Origin: Halobacterium sp. CBA1132
GTDB lineage: Archaea; Halobacteriota; Halobacteria; Halobacteriales; Halobacteriaceae
Length of the DNA stretch: 64,000 nucleotides
Direction of reading: 5' to 3'
NCBI RefSeq assembly: GCF_001485535.1
Contig: NZ_BCMZ01000002.1
Coordinates: 1-64,000 of the forward strand
The notes beneath the pieces are model-generated. The model was not told the DNA's origin. It searched no databases and saw nothing but the letters and a program-made list of their open reading frames with translations. This document shows positions 23,594 to 31,426 of the stretch, one piece after another. The position numbers and the translations under genes were made by a program. Position 1 is the first letter of the stretch. Each line of letters begins with the position of its first letter.

Positions 23594-24279
23594 CACTCCG
23601 TCACCTCTCCGTCGTCCTGGTAGACTGCTGCCCGAACGTCTGCTAACGCATCGGTTCGTTCGACGACGATACCGTCGTCGAAAATCTCCCGAAGGTCGTC
23701 GCCGCGGGAGGCCGCTGATTCGGGTGTTTCGACGAGGACCTCGAACTGGTAGCGGTCGCCGTCGAACGCTCGGGTTTCGAGGTCCCTGGCGAGTTTCGAG
23801 GTGACCCGTCGTGCGTACGTCGCGTCGCCATCGACGAGCACGAGCAGGTCGATGTCGCTGCTCCGGTCGGCAGTCCCGCGTGCGACGCTCCCGAACAGCA
23901 CCACACCGACGAGCTCGTCCACCTCCTCGGAGGCGTCGATGTCGTCGGAGACCTCCTCAAGAAACGTCTGTACGGGTTTCCGGAACTCCTCCTGTGGGAT
24001 TGTCAGGAGCGGGTCGGATGCGGTGAGATGGTCCTGGTCGATTGCGATTTTCGCGGGCGTTTCCTCGGAGACGGTGATGGTGCCGAGTTGTTCGAGGAGA
24101 TTGACTGACCGAGAGACCGACGAGATGTCGGCTCCAGTGATCGTCGCTAGCTCCTTTTGCGTGAATTCCTCGAACGGATTGTTCACGAGATGGTGGAGGA
24201 TGTCTTGCATTGCCTGATACCGGAAGACCCGCTCTTCGGGGAGGGGGTAGTCCAGTAGCACACGCGCCTTATTTTGCAT
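23593..24279 (-). CDS. HTH-MNT nucleotidyltransferase antitoxin
   Basis: The product is 228 aa. The N-terminal winged HTH (about 30-85: FTQKELATITGADISSVSRS VNLLEQLG) precedes a minimal nucleotidyltransferase core with GSVARGTADRSSDIDLLVLV, containing the G-S and D-x-D catalytic residues. The HTH fusion would let the antitoxin bind its own promoter. Palindromic sequence over the start codon (24272-24309) fits that. It is the partner of the HEPN gene just downstream. Confidence 0.9.
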   Translation of the reverse strand: MQNKARVLLDYPLPEERVFRYQAMQDILHHLVNNPFEEFTQKELATITGADISSVSRSVNLLEQLGTITVSEETPAKIAIDQDHLTASDPLLTIPQEEFRKPVQTFLEEVSDDIDASEEVDELVGVVLFGSVARGTADRSSDIDLLVLVDGDATYARRVTSKLARDLETRAFDGDRYQFEVLVETPESAASRGDDLREIFDDGIVVERTDALADVRAAVYQDDGEVTE

Positions 24280-24309
24280 AATAGAGAAATACTTGCAGTA
24301 TGTGCAAAA
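24272..24309. promoter_or_regulatory. Nested inverted repeats at the MNT/HEPN promoter
   Basis: TTTTGCA (24272-24278) and TGCAAAA (24303-24309) form outer arms, and TACT-TGC-AGTA (24290-24300) forms an inner palindrome. They span the start codon and the leaderless promoter position. A binding site for the HTH-MNT protein is likely. Confidence 0.5.
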
Positions 24310-24763
24310 GAGTTGTGGTGTGCTTGGGTGTCTACTCCCCCTGATCTGCTCTCGGAGCGGGTCCGCTGCGGAATTGGCTGTCGGGGCGATATCCGGGTTC
24401 CGTCACAGTGTATTACTGGTGCCCTTCGCGCCCGCTAACTGCTTCTGGCCACAAATCGCCGGATAACGGCGGGTTCTGCGTGCTTGATGGGCTAGTCCGT
24501 GTATGAATTTCGTCATGCAGTGTGACGAACGCATCTGGGCCGATACGTCACGAGAAAACGATCTGCTGATTCTACTTCGTCGTTTGTGTTGCTCCCCCTG
24601 GAAGCGAGTTCTGGGCTGTTCGTTGCGACCGAGACTGTTCTGCATCGGCCACAAACTGCGTGGGCGAACTGAACGCGTTTCGTGGGGCTTCCCGTGCAAT
24701 ATCTGGGCTGGTTGGGTTTTCCAGTAGTTCTATCACCGTCGGTTGGGAAATGATGGGTAGTTA
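24310..24763. other. Gene-free region
   Basis: About 450 bp without a convincing frame. Overlapping frames on both strands are rich in Arg/Ser/Cys and lack haloarchaeal acidity. The right end contains the promoter of the lipoprotein gene. No repeat shared with the rest of the window was found. Confidence 0.4.
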
Positions 24764-26062
24764 ATGAGACGGCGGACGTTCCTCCGAACTGGCGTCACAG
24801 CGGGCCTCGTCGCTGGACTGGCTGGCTGTGCCAGCGACGATTCAACGACGACGCCTCGCACGACGACTGACGGCTCGGCGACGACCACCGACGCAGAACA
24901 AACGACCGACGCAGAACAGACGACGGACGACCAGCCGGACATCGACCGGCCAGCGAACTACCGCTGGGACATGCAGCCCGGCCGCAACGACTTGCTGCGC
25001 GAGGAGCTTGGCCAGTACGTCGAGGCGTCGGTCGGCGACGTCGTCGAAGAGCATCCCGCCTTCGAGTATTCGACGGACTCCGAGCGCGATAACCACGAAA
25101 TTGACTTCGAGGCGTTGAAACTGTACCGCGACAGTAACTTTGACATCCTCACGCAGTACTCCCAGAATCCCTTGGAGCGGTGGGTCGAAGCGTTCGTCGA
25201 AGAAGACCTCTATGCAGAGGAGAAACACGGGGAGAATTTCCACTATAATGATACAGAGGCCCCGCAAAGCTACTCCACTGAGAAGTGGTTGAACGCAGAT
25301 ACTGTTGAAGAAGCCCTTGACCTCGGCCACGGCTTAATCCTCACTATTGGCAATCCGATTAACGTACCTGAACACGCGGCTGTAACCCGGGAAGCGTTCA
25401 AGCGCTACCACGATTTTGACGTTCTCGCGTGGGAGACACCGAATCAAGGTGGTGTCGTCCCTAGTGGACTCATGTATAGTCCAGACGATGATACAATCCG
25501 AAGCTTCGACGCCAGAGTGAGCGCCCACAGCCAATCATCGGCGCACTTCCATACGCCGGTGCAGGACTGGCCGTTCATCACGGAAGGCGACCACCACCAT
25601 CCGTTGTTGTTCCACACCGACGAATGGAAACGAGGAGACGTAGACGGATTTGGACACGCAAAAGGATTAGCAGCTGGAGCCATGACCGGAATTGCTGACG
25701 GCAGTAATAGAATAGATGTAACATTAGGCGAAGAGTACCGACAAACAGGAGAGTACACAGTTACGACCGGGTTGATGGAGCAGTTGACTCGTACAACCTT
25801 AGAGTACAATAACAATGATGCTGATTTCCAGGATCTCTGGGATTTTGCTAACCTAGCACAGACACTAGAAATGAAGGAAGGTAATTATGTCATCGATTTA
25901 GGCGTTGAGAATGACAATTATAATGGATTCTTTGACGGGAACCTGGCAGTCTACGAAGTTGAAGACGATTTCATAATTAATGAGGTCTGGAACGATCAGG
26001 CTGGTGAGTACGACAACTTCGGGCAGGTCTACGACGAGCTTGCGCAGCTAGCAGAACGGTAA
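24764..26062 (+). CDS. Tat-exported lipoprotein of unknown function
   Basis: The product is 432 aa. The N-terminus MRRRTFLRTGVTAGLVAGLA GC combines a twin-arginine motif with a lipobox (LAGC), so it is exported folded and lipid-anchored. A Thr-rich linker containing a tandem TTDAEQ repeat follows. The mature domain is Asp/Glu- and His-rich (HFHTPVQDWP, GDHHHPLLFHTDEW) and could bind metal, but I recognise no family. Base composition becomes AT-richer in the 3' half, suggesting a mosaic origin. Confidence 0.75.
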   Translation: MRRRTFLRTGVTAGLVAGLAGCASDDSTTTPRTTTDGSATTTDAEQTTDAEQTTDDQPDIDRPANYRWDMQPGRNDLLREELGQYVEASVGDVVEEHPAFEYSTDSERDNHEIDFEALKLYRDSNFDILTQYSQNPLERWVEAFVEEDLYAEEKHGENFHYNDTEAPQSYSTEKWLNADTVEEALDLGHGLILTIGNPINVPEHAAVTREAFKRYHDFDVLAWETPNQGGVVPSGLMYSPDDDTIRSFDARVSAHSQSSAHFHTPVQDWPFITEGDHHHPLLFHTDEWKRGDVDGFGHAKGLAAGAMTGIADGSNRIDVTLGEEYRQTGEYTVTTGLMEQLTRTTLEYNNNDADFQDLWDFANLAQTLEMKEGNYVIDLGVENDNYNGFFDGNLAVYEVEDDFIINEVWNDQAGEYDNFGQVYDELAQLAER

Positions 26063-26391
26063 GCTCTGCACCCGTACTTAGCAAAATCTGGTCATCGCTG
26101 CTGAATTTGGATTGCTTGAAACGGTGGTCGTGGCCCAAGCAGCAGACTAACATCGAATCTTCTGGCTGCTCATCGAGTCCGGAAGGATAGAGCAACTGCC
26201 GGAAGAGAATTTCTCTCGTCGGGGCGAAGTATACGCCCTGAAACGCCCAAATTCGGCTATCTATTCTCGCGCTGTTCCACTTTGTTCAACTTGCTAAAAT
26301 CCACCATACACACTACTGAAACGATTTGTTCGGGGCCATCAAGAACTCTCTAGTGGTAAGATTCTCTGTCTATGGTAACGTGCCTTCATCT
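26063..26391. other. Gene-free region before AbrB/PIN
   Basis: It contains the word GTACTTAGCA near 26075, also seen near 23052 and 27556, perhaps a worn transposon end. No frame with haloarchaeal composition is seen. The right end includes the promoter of the AbrB gene. Confidence 0.35.
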
Positions 26392-26637
26392 ATGTCAGCA
26401 GAGACGGATGGCCAAGGACGGCTGTACATCCCGAAGGAGGTACGGGAGAAGTACGGCCAGAAGTACCATATCGTCATGTACGAGGACAGAATCGAACTGA
26501 TACCGGTCGCGGACGACCCACTCGCCGCTGTCCGCGAGGCCGCAGGCGAACTTCACGATGCATCCGTCGAGGAGATCCAAGCGGACATCGAGGAAGCAGC
26601 GAGAGACGAGGCTGAGGAAGCCGGCGGCGACAGATGA
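26392..26637 (+). CDS. vapB: AbrB-family antitoxin (VapB-like)
   Basis: The internal ATG giving MSAETDGQGRLYIPKEVREK is chosen because the SpoVT/AbrB fold begins there; upstream residues are unlike the family. The product is 81 aa. The swapped-hairpin motif GRLYIPKEVREKYG and YHIVMYEDRIELIPV is clear, followed by an acidic helical tail (EEIQADIEEAARDEAEE) that binds the PIN toxin. It overlaps the toxin gene by four bases (ATGA). Confidence 0.85.
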   Translation: MSAETDGQGRLYIPKEVREKYGQKYHIVMYEDRIELIPVADDPLAAVREAAGELHDASVEEIQADIEEAARDEAEEAGGDR

Positions 26638-27020
26638 CGGTGTACGTCGAGACGGACTTCCTGCTCGCCCTCGCCAAAGAATCCGATTGGTTACAGGGCT
26701 CCGCAGAGGACGCCCTCGGCGAGTACGACGTCGAAACGTCACCGTTCTCGTATCTCGAACTCCTCCTCGCCCGGGAACGCTACGAGTTCGACTACGTGCC
26801 GCTGGTGGCAAACCTGCTTGAACTCGTCCCCGTGCGGGACGAAGAAGAGAGACAGGTAGTGCTGAAAGCCGTCAACTACTACGACGAGGGAATGACGCCG
26901 TTCGACGCGTTCCACGCGGCGACTGCGGAAACCCGAGGGATGGACGTACTCTCCTCCGAGAGAGACTACGAAGACGTCGAGGTCGAACGAGTCCCACTCG
27001 AACCGACCGACGAGGACTGA
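26634..27020 (+). CDS. vapC: PIN-domain toxin (VapC-like)
   Basis: The product is 128 aa with PIN motifs: VYVETDFLLALAKESDW at the N-terminus, FSYLELLLAR (Glu), MTPFDAFHAATA (Asp) and VLSSERDYEDVEVERV. The E-T-D form at the first motif is typical of this haloarchaeal subgroup. VapC RNases cleave tRNA or rRNA. It is translationally coupled to the AbrB antitoxin. Confidence 0.88.
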   Translation: MTVYVETDFLLALAKESDWLQGSAEDALGEYDVETSPFSYLELLLARERYEFDYVPLVANLLELVPVRDEEERQVVLKAVNYYDEGMTPFDAFHAATAETRGMDVLSSERDYEDVEVERVPLEPTDED

Positions 27021-27026
27021 CGCTTC

Positions 27027-27170
27027 TCAACGCACGTGCCGAACCGCTTCCACGGAGTCGATATCGACGTCTGCCAGCCGCCCCGAGAGGCCGTCACCGA
27101 GTTTGGCTGCTGTGTCGTCGGACTCGTCGCCGGATTCGGCCCAGTCCGGCGGTGTCGCGTAGCTTCCCAT
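27027..27170 (-). CDS. Possible small acidic protein or C-terminal remnant
   Basis: A 47-codon frame from an ATG reads MGSYATPPDWAESGDESDDT and ends DVDIDSVEAVRHVR. The composition is haloarchaeal and its stop lies just past the convergent PIN gene. The frame is open upstream without a start, so it may equally be the tail of a lost larger gene. Confidence 0.35.
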   Translation of the reverse strand: MGSYATPPDWAESGDESDDTAAKLGDGLSGRLADVDIDSVEAVRHVR

Positions 27171-27317
27171 GTGCCCGGAATCGGAATGACTGACGTAAAT
27201 TCCTTCGGACGGAGTGGGTGAAACAGCCGATAAGTTAGCGTGCGAACCGAACAGTCATTTCAGCTCACACAACGCTGCCCCAGTTATTTTTGCCGCCCGG
27301 AGATATGTCCGATACAG

Positions 27318-27530
27318 ATGTCAGAGGATTCCGACGACACTGACGGAGAACGGGTCGTCTTCGCAATACTGGTTGGAGTGACGTTCGGAGCGGCACTCGG
27401 AACGACAGTTCTCCAAGATATCACACAGGGTATTGTTGTTGGTGTCGTCGTCGGAACCCTCGCTGCTCTCGTCTTCCCAGCGTGGACAGACCGGCTCTTT
27501 GAGGCGGTAACAGACAAACTCGAAGAATAA
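27318..27530 (+). CDS. Small two-TM membrane protein
   Basis: The start MSEDSDDTDGERVVFAILVG gives 70 aa; earlier in-frame codons are basic and unlikely. An acidic head is followed by two hydrophobic helices (VVFAILVGVTFGAALGTTV and IVVGVVVGTLAALVFPAW) and a charged tail. The topology resembles small haloarchaeal glycine-rich membrane proteins. The function is unknown. Confidence 0.6.
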   Translation: MSEDSDDTDGERVVFAILVGVTFGAALGTTVLQDITQGIVVGVVVGTLAALVFPAWTDRLFEAVTDKLEE

Positions 27531-27776
27531 TCTGCTGCACTGATCGATAAGTGAGTACCCTGTACTTAGCGAGAATTACACGCTAGCTCCTCAAGGCCAA
27601 TAGCTGGGACAACCGTCCGTAGACTGGGCTGAGATGGGGATACGGGACCGGGAAACAGTTATACCGGTGAGCGCGTAGGTTTAGTTGAACTATCTATCGC
27701 TCATCGTGGGCGACAAAAGCCGTCGCCAGATCTCTTCTGGCGAGTAATCAAATCCAACAGTCCCAACCCACGAGTA
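27531..27776. other. Gene-free region
   Basis: It contains AAGTGAGTACCCTGTACTTA GC, related to words near 23052 and 26075, and no convincing frame. These shared words may be transposon-end relics. Confidence 0.3.
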
Positions 27777-28364
27777 ATGCCAGCATTCCCAACCAACGCT
27801 CCGCCGTCCAACGCTACGAGTATCCACCCGGTCAGTCTACGTGAAGTCAGTACGCCACCACGTCGCCACAAGCGGCGTATGGCCTCTACTGGGGACGCAA
27901 TTGCTCGCCAAGAATTCGGTTTCACTGACGTTGAATCCCTTGACGACGTGACAATCACCCACTACGGCCCCGGGACAAATAAGGCGATCAACTCGATTCT
28001 TGTCCCTATCGCGGGCGGCCCGAATAGCGATGCTGCTGTGACGCTCGCCAGCAGTATCGCCTCGGAGTGGGCCGCGTCAATTACGCTGCTGACAGTCATT
28101 CCAGAAGCCGCAACCGATAATCAACGACAGGCAGCCAACCGGCGACTAGAGACGTACGCTGAGCGTGTAGCTGACAGTTCAGTTGTGACAACGCTCCGTC
28201 GTAGCGACGATGTCGCATCGGCAATCGCAACGGAAAGCGTCGCGCATGAACTCCTTGTCATCGGAGCGTCCGAACGGTCACTGTTCAAACGAGTTTTTCG
28301 TGGGACAATCCCTGAGCATCTCAGGCACGAAACACACGCACCAATATTCGTTATCAGTCGGTAA
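27777..28364 (+). CDS. UspA-like fragment
   Basis: The frame is 195 aa, but only about residues 38-195 look genuine; an ATG at 27879 may be the present start. NKAINSILVPIAGGPNSDAA and HELLVIGASERSLFKRVFRG are a UspA nucleotide-binding fold with the G-x(2)-G-x(9)-G-type loop. The segment before it (RQEFGFTDVESLDDVTITHY GPGTNKAI) resembles the linker between tandem Usp domains at the end of amino-acid transporters. It is therefore probably the detached C-terminal part of a transporter-Usp fusion. Confidence 0.6.
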   Translation: MPAFPTNAPPSNATSIHPVSLREVSTPPRRHKRRMASTGDAIARQEFGFTDVESLDDVTITHYGPGTNKAINSILVPIAGGPNSDAAVTLASSIASEWAASITLLTVIPEAATDNQRQAANRRLETYAERVADSSVVTTLRRSDDVASAIATESVAHELLVIGASERSLFKRVFRGTIPEHLRHETHAPIFVISR

Positions 28365-28436
28365 CCCACCACCGCTGACCACTGCCGAACGAATGGGGCC
28401 CCCAAATATTCCCCTCGTCAGCGACAACCCCTTGGT

Positions 28437-28607
28437 ATGGTTGAGTACTGTGATAAGTGTGGGACGGAACTTGACTCATCTCAGGAACGCCACCAACGGT
28501 ACCGAATCGAGCATCCGTCGGATTCCGTCGAGACACTGAAAGGACGTCTGTGCTCGGATTGTTTCTGGGAGCTCAAAGAGTGGCTCGAAACGGAGAAGGT
28601 TGCGTAA
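28437..28607 (+). CDS. Small zinc-binding protein, 56 aa
   Basis: The translation reads MVEYCDKCGTELDSSQERHQ, then RYRIEHPSDSVETLKGRLCS and DCFWELKEWLETEKVA. Two CxxC pairs (CDKC, CSDC) make a treble-clef or zinc-ribbon knuckle. The composition and cysteine spacing are persuasive despite the short length. It is 72 nt downstream of the Usp fragment, on the same strand. The function is unknown. Confidence 0.6.
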   Translation: MVEYCDKCGTELDSSQERHQRYRIEHPSDSVETLKGRLCSDCFWELKEWLETEKVA

Positions 28608-28727
28608 CGGCGTTCCCCGATTGAGCGATACAGCGTCTGGAACGGTCGCGGACGCTGTTTGCTATCTCTAATCGTTCGTGTCGTCGCCGTCAGAAAGCCT
28701 ATGGTCGATGGTCTGGCTGCTACTGGT

Positions 28728-28874
28728 ATGGCGGAATGCCAGAACTGCGGCAGCCATGTCACGGAGGTCTACGTTCGTGTATTCACGCCGGATTCGGTCG
28801 ACGAACCGCAGGTGTGCCCGAACTGCGAGGATATCACTCGTGGCCGTGATGGCGTCCGTGAGAAACGAACGTAG
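28728..28874 (+). CDS. Small zinc-ribbon protein (DUF7563-like), 48 aa
   Basis: The start MAECQNCGSHVTEVYVRVFT is chosen because the zinc ribbon begins there, as in the haloarchaeal DUF7563 family. CQNCGSHV and CPNCEDITRG provide four cysteines. Such tiny zinc proteins are abundant in haloarchaea and several act as regulators of growth or motility. The specific role here is unknown. Confidence 0.6.
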   Translation: MAECQNCGSHVTEVYVRVFTPDSVDEPQVCPNCEDITRGRDGVREKRT

Positions 28875-28983
28875 CAGGCCAACCCGCTCCACGGAAAACG
28901 GGGGCTGTTGAACGCATCTTGGTTCGTTATCCAAGTTGCGGCCATCGCCGGTCGGTAGGACTGCGCACTGTGCGCGTTTCGAG

Positions 28984-29114
28984 TTATAGGATTGTGTCCG
29001 ACCACTCATGTTCGCAGTCCGTGCATTCCCAGAAGTGACATCCTCCCCGTCTACTGTTCCTTTCCCGGTCGTGTGCGCTGTCGAGCCACACTCAGGGCAC
29101 GAACTGACGGGCAT
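28984..29114 (-). pseudogene. Frameshifted small zinc-ribbon gene
   Basis: From the ATG at 29114 the frame reads MPVSSCPECGSTAHTTGKGT VDGED. A neighbouring frame then continues CHFWECTDCEHEWSDTIL and a stop at 28984. Joined, they form a typical haloarchaeal zinc ribbon (CPEC then CTDC). The 131-nt length is not a multiple of three, consistent with one small indel near 29035. A sequencing error is the alternative. Confidence 0.6.
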
Positions 29115-29255
29115 TATCCCAACTACTCTGTTGGGTCCTGATGATGTTGGTGGCCGGCTGTACTGAGCAAATGACGGTGGAACCCCATCAACTGAGTAGT
29201 GTTTCTACAGAGCCGGCAAACTCGAGTGCTGTACGTGGACGACGATTCTACAGCC

Positions 29256-29393
29256 TTATTCAGTGGCGAGGTCGTCGTAGATCTCCTCGTGCTCGTCGAG
29301 ATCCTGGCGGCCAAGGAACCGGATAAGATACCGCGGTGCCTCGTTGGCGGATAACTCATCCAAGTTCTCCGGGCGGTCACGTCCAGTGGGCAT
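29256..29393 (-). CDS. Small acidic protein, third gene of the wHTH/TumE-like operon
   Basis: The translation is MPTGRDRPENLDELSANEAP, then RYLIRFLGRQDLDEHEEIYD DLATE (45 aa). It starts 2 nt after the stop of the TumE-like gene, so it is very likely co-translated. The helical acidic sequence is haloarchaeal. It may be an accessory or third component of the module; no domain is recognised. Confidence 0.55.
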   Translation of the reverse strand: MPTGRDRPENLDELSANEAPRYLIRFLGRQDLDEHEEIYDDLATE

Positions 29394-29395
29394 TC

Positions 29396-29848
29396 CTATG
29401 GTGGATTTGCTGCGCTATTCAGTCGATCCAGATCCCGCTTCTCGTACGCTGCGCGCCACATCGCGTGAACGGCACGCGTCACGAGTGACACCTCGGTTAC
29501 GTCGATACAGGACGGCTCGGCGGCCGTCGTCGTGGCCTCGGGCGGCGAATGGAAATGAATCTCGGGAGAGTGGGTGTTCGGGTGGCGATCGAAGCGCCAG
29601 TTGACGTCGTCGCTATCGACGTAGTGAAACGAGTACATCCCGAGTTCGCTCCACTGGATATCGAGCCGAGCGCTCTCGGCATCGGCGAGCCCGTCGTTGA
29701 GACTAATCTGTAGCTCCGTGGGTGCGACGACGTCGTCGTACCCTGTTTCGTCGACGAGCGGCTCAAGCTCGAGCCAGAGATCTCGGATCCGCTGCAGCGC
29801 CGGGAGATAGATCGGCCCGAACTCGCCCGCACGGTCGTCGTCGTTCAT
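29396..29848 (-). CDS. TumE-like (DUF6516-type) toxin candidate
   Basis: The start MNDDDRAGEFGPIYLPALQR overlaps the wHTH stop (ATGA), which fixes it; the product is 150 aa. The core YSFHYVDSDDVNWRFDRHPN followed by HSPEIHFHSPPEA recalls the D-x-x-P-H-H...P-H-H signature of TumE/DUF6516 proteins. These are paired with HTH partners in TA-like modules, as here. The assignment rests on this motif and on context. Confidence 0.6.
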   Translation of the reverse strand: MNDDDRAGEFGPIYLPALQRIRDLWLELEPLVDETGYDDVVAPTELQISLNDGLADAESARLDIQWSELGMYSFHYVDSDDVNWRFDRHPNTHSPEIHFHSPPEATTTAAEPSCIDVTEVSLVTRAVHAMWRAAYEKRDLDRLNSAANPP

Positions 29849-30357
29849 ACGGCGAGCTGGTGGCTGGCCTCGTCGTAGGCGAGTGCAGCTTGGGCGACCG
29901 CGAGATTCTGTCGCGTCGTTCGCCATGCAGTGAGGTCGTCCCAGCCCCCCGTCTCGTCGGCGTCGAGTTGCTGGCTGAGCTCTTCGGGTGACACCACGTC
30001 GTAGCGGTCCTCGTAGCGCCGGATCTCGGCCTTCATCTCCTGGATGCTGTCGAGTAACTCGGGCCGATCGATTTCCTCACGGAGCTCGCGGATCCGGGAC
30101 ATCAAGATCCGGTCGCTGTTGCGCTTGTACAGCGTTGTTTGGCCGTCCTGTTCCGTCTCGGCGAACCCGGTGTTCACGAGGGTCTTGCAGTGGCGACGCG
30201 CCGTCGGCTCACTCACGAGCGCTCGATCGGCGATCTCGGCAGCCGACTGCCCGTCGTGGGTCTGTTCGACGATTTCGTACACACGTTCAAACGGTGTGGT
30301 GTCGTCTTTCCAGTCCGCTTTGACCTGCTCGTTGACGTCGTCCCACGTCTCGGTCAT
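29845..30357 (-). CDS. wHTH regulator/antitoxin (DUF7342-like)
   Basis: The start MTETWDDVNEQVKADWKDDT is chosen as for homologues; the product is 170 aa. A winged helix (VYEIVEQTHDGQSAAEIADR, ALVSEPTARRHCKTLVNTGF) is followed by a coiled coil (RIRELREEIDRPELLDSIQE) and a helical C-terminus ending AALAYDEASHQLAV. The layout is like the wHTH proteins of the two PIN modules, implying a common antitoxin scaffold. It is the first gene of a three-gene operon. Confidence 0.75.
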   Translation of the reverse strand: MTETWDDVNEQVKADWKDDTTPFERVYEIVEQTHDGQSAAEIADRALVSEPTARRHCKTLVNTGFAETEQDGQTTLYKRNSDRILMSRIRELREEIDRPELLDSIQEMKAEIRRYEDRYDVVSPEELSQQLDADETGGWDDLTAWRTTRQNLAVAQAALAYDEASHQLAV

Positions 30358-30434
30358 ACTGGGTCCTATGCGCGCTATGAACAAATAGTTTCCTGAGAAA
30401 ACTATCTAACGCCAGTGGCTGTGCAGGAGCGTTG

Positions 30435-31361
30435 TCAGGCTACATGCTCCTCTAACGTCTCGTGATGCGTCCGAACCGTGGTTGGCGTGACGTTCCCTGT
30501 CTCCGCGACATCGCTTTGCGTCACCCATTGTCCCAGTTCCTGTCCCGCCTTGTAGAGGCAGGCCGCTGCGAACCCGGCCGGATGGACGCCCGTCGTGACG
30601 CCGCGCTCCTCGGCCTGCTCCGCGAGGGTTCGGGCCCGCTGTCGGATCTCGTCCGGACACTCGAGATCCGAGGCGAGGCGCGGCACGAACATGCTGGGGG
30701 AGACGGGTTCAGCGGGGAGGCCCAGCCCTTCGTTCAGCGTTTTGTATGCGTTCGTGACCCGCGACTCCGCGACGCGGGCCATCTCGCTGATGTCGTCCAC
30801 CAACCGCGAGCGGCCGTTGCACCGGCAGGCCCCGTAGACGCTGGCCGCGGCGATGGCCTCGATGGATCTGCCACGAAGCAGATCCTCGGTCTGGGCGCTC
30901 CGGAAGAGTTGGCACGCCTGGTCACGGACCGAATCGGAGAGCTCGAGGGCACTCGCCAACCGACGCACCTCGCCCAGCCCGTGGGCGAGATTCCGTTCCG
31001 CTTTCGACCGCCAGCGACCCCGAGTCTGCTCACGGCGCATCCGTGCGAGTCGCCGTCGCTTCTGCCCGGAGATCTCGTTCCCCTTCGCGTCGGTGCCGCG
31101 ACCGATTTCCGTCGACAGGCCGCGATCGTGGCGGGCCGCAGTGAGTGGGGCGCCCGTTCGCTCGCGCTCCTCGTCGTCGTACGCCCGCCACTCCGGCCCG
31201 TGATCGATGCGCTGTTCGTCGATGACCAGGCCACAGTCCTCGCAGACCGTTTCGACCGCGTTCGTGGTGACCCGGCCGTCGCACTCGGGACACTGATTGG
31301 TGTTCGAGTCCGTCTGGACCTCTTCGTCGAAGCCAGTTTCGTAGATGTCTCTAGTTGCCAT
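30435..31361 (-). CDS. tfb: Transcription factor B
   Basis: The product is 308 aa from MATRDIYETGFDEEVQTDSN. The N-terminal zinc ribbon is CPECDGRVTTNAVETVCEDC G, followed by the B-finger/linker (RAYDDEERERTGAPLTAARH DRGLSTEIG). Two cyclin repeats follow (QACQLFRSAQTEDLLRGRSI EAIAAASVYGACR, and GVTTGVHPAGFAAACLYKAG). It recruits RNA polymerase with TBP. It is about half-identical by eye to the second TFB at 55757-56680. A shared leader element precedes it by 39 nt. Confidence 0.95.
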   Translation of the reverse strand: MATRDIYETGFDEEVQTDSNTNQCPECDGRVTTNAVETVCEDCGLVIDEQRIDHGPEWRAYDDEERERTGAPLTAARHDRGLSTEIGRGTDAKGNEISGQKRRRLARMRREQTRGRWRSKAERNLAHGLGEVRRLASALELSDSVRDQACQLFRSAQTEDLLRGRSIEAIAAASVYGACRCNGRSRLVDDISEMARVAESRVTNAYKTLNEGLGLPAEPVSPSMFVPRLASDLECPDEIRQRARTLAEQAEERGVTTGVHPAGFAAACLYKAGQELGQWVTQSDVAETGNVTPTTVRTHHETLEEHVA

Positions 31362-31400
31362 GGTTTTCACCGTGTTCAGGGAACTCGCCAGTACGGCGAG

Positions 31401-31426
31401 CCCCTCACCCATTGAGGGGTAAATAG
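31401..31426 (-). promoter_or_regulatory. Shared GC-rich leader element, copy 4 (diverged)
   Basis: The coding strand reads GTCTATTTACCCC, TCAAT, then GGGTGAGGGG, ending 39 nt before the TFB start. It has the same T-rich box, CCCC and two G tracts as the other copies, with a changed loop and spacer. Confidence 0.45.

Noticed and set aside
24403-24727. Overlapping frames of 98 and 74 codons
   Set aside because: Both are basic and Cys/Arg-rich with no homologous motif; neither strand shows haloarchaeal acidity.
23045-27560. GTACTTAGC words at about 23052, 26075 and 27556 as a regulatory motif
   Set aside because: Only 9-10 bases are shared and placement relative to genes differs. Chance or worn transposon ends explain them; too weak to claim.
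30462-31415. 317-codon plus-strand frame opposite TFB
   Set aside because: Antisense shadow of TFB, whose zinc ribbon and cyclin repeats are clear on the minus strand.
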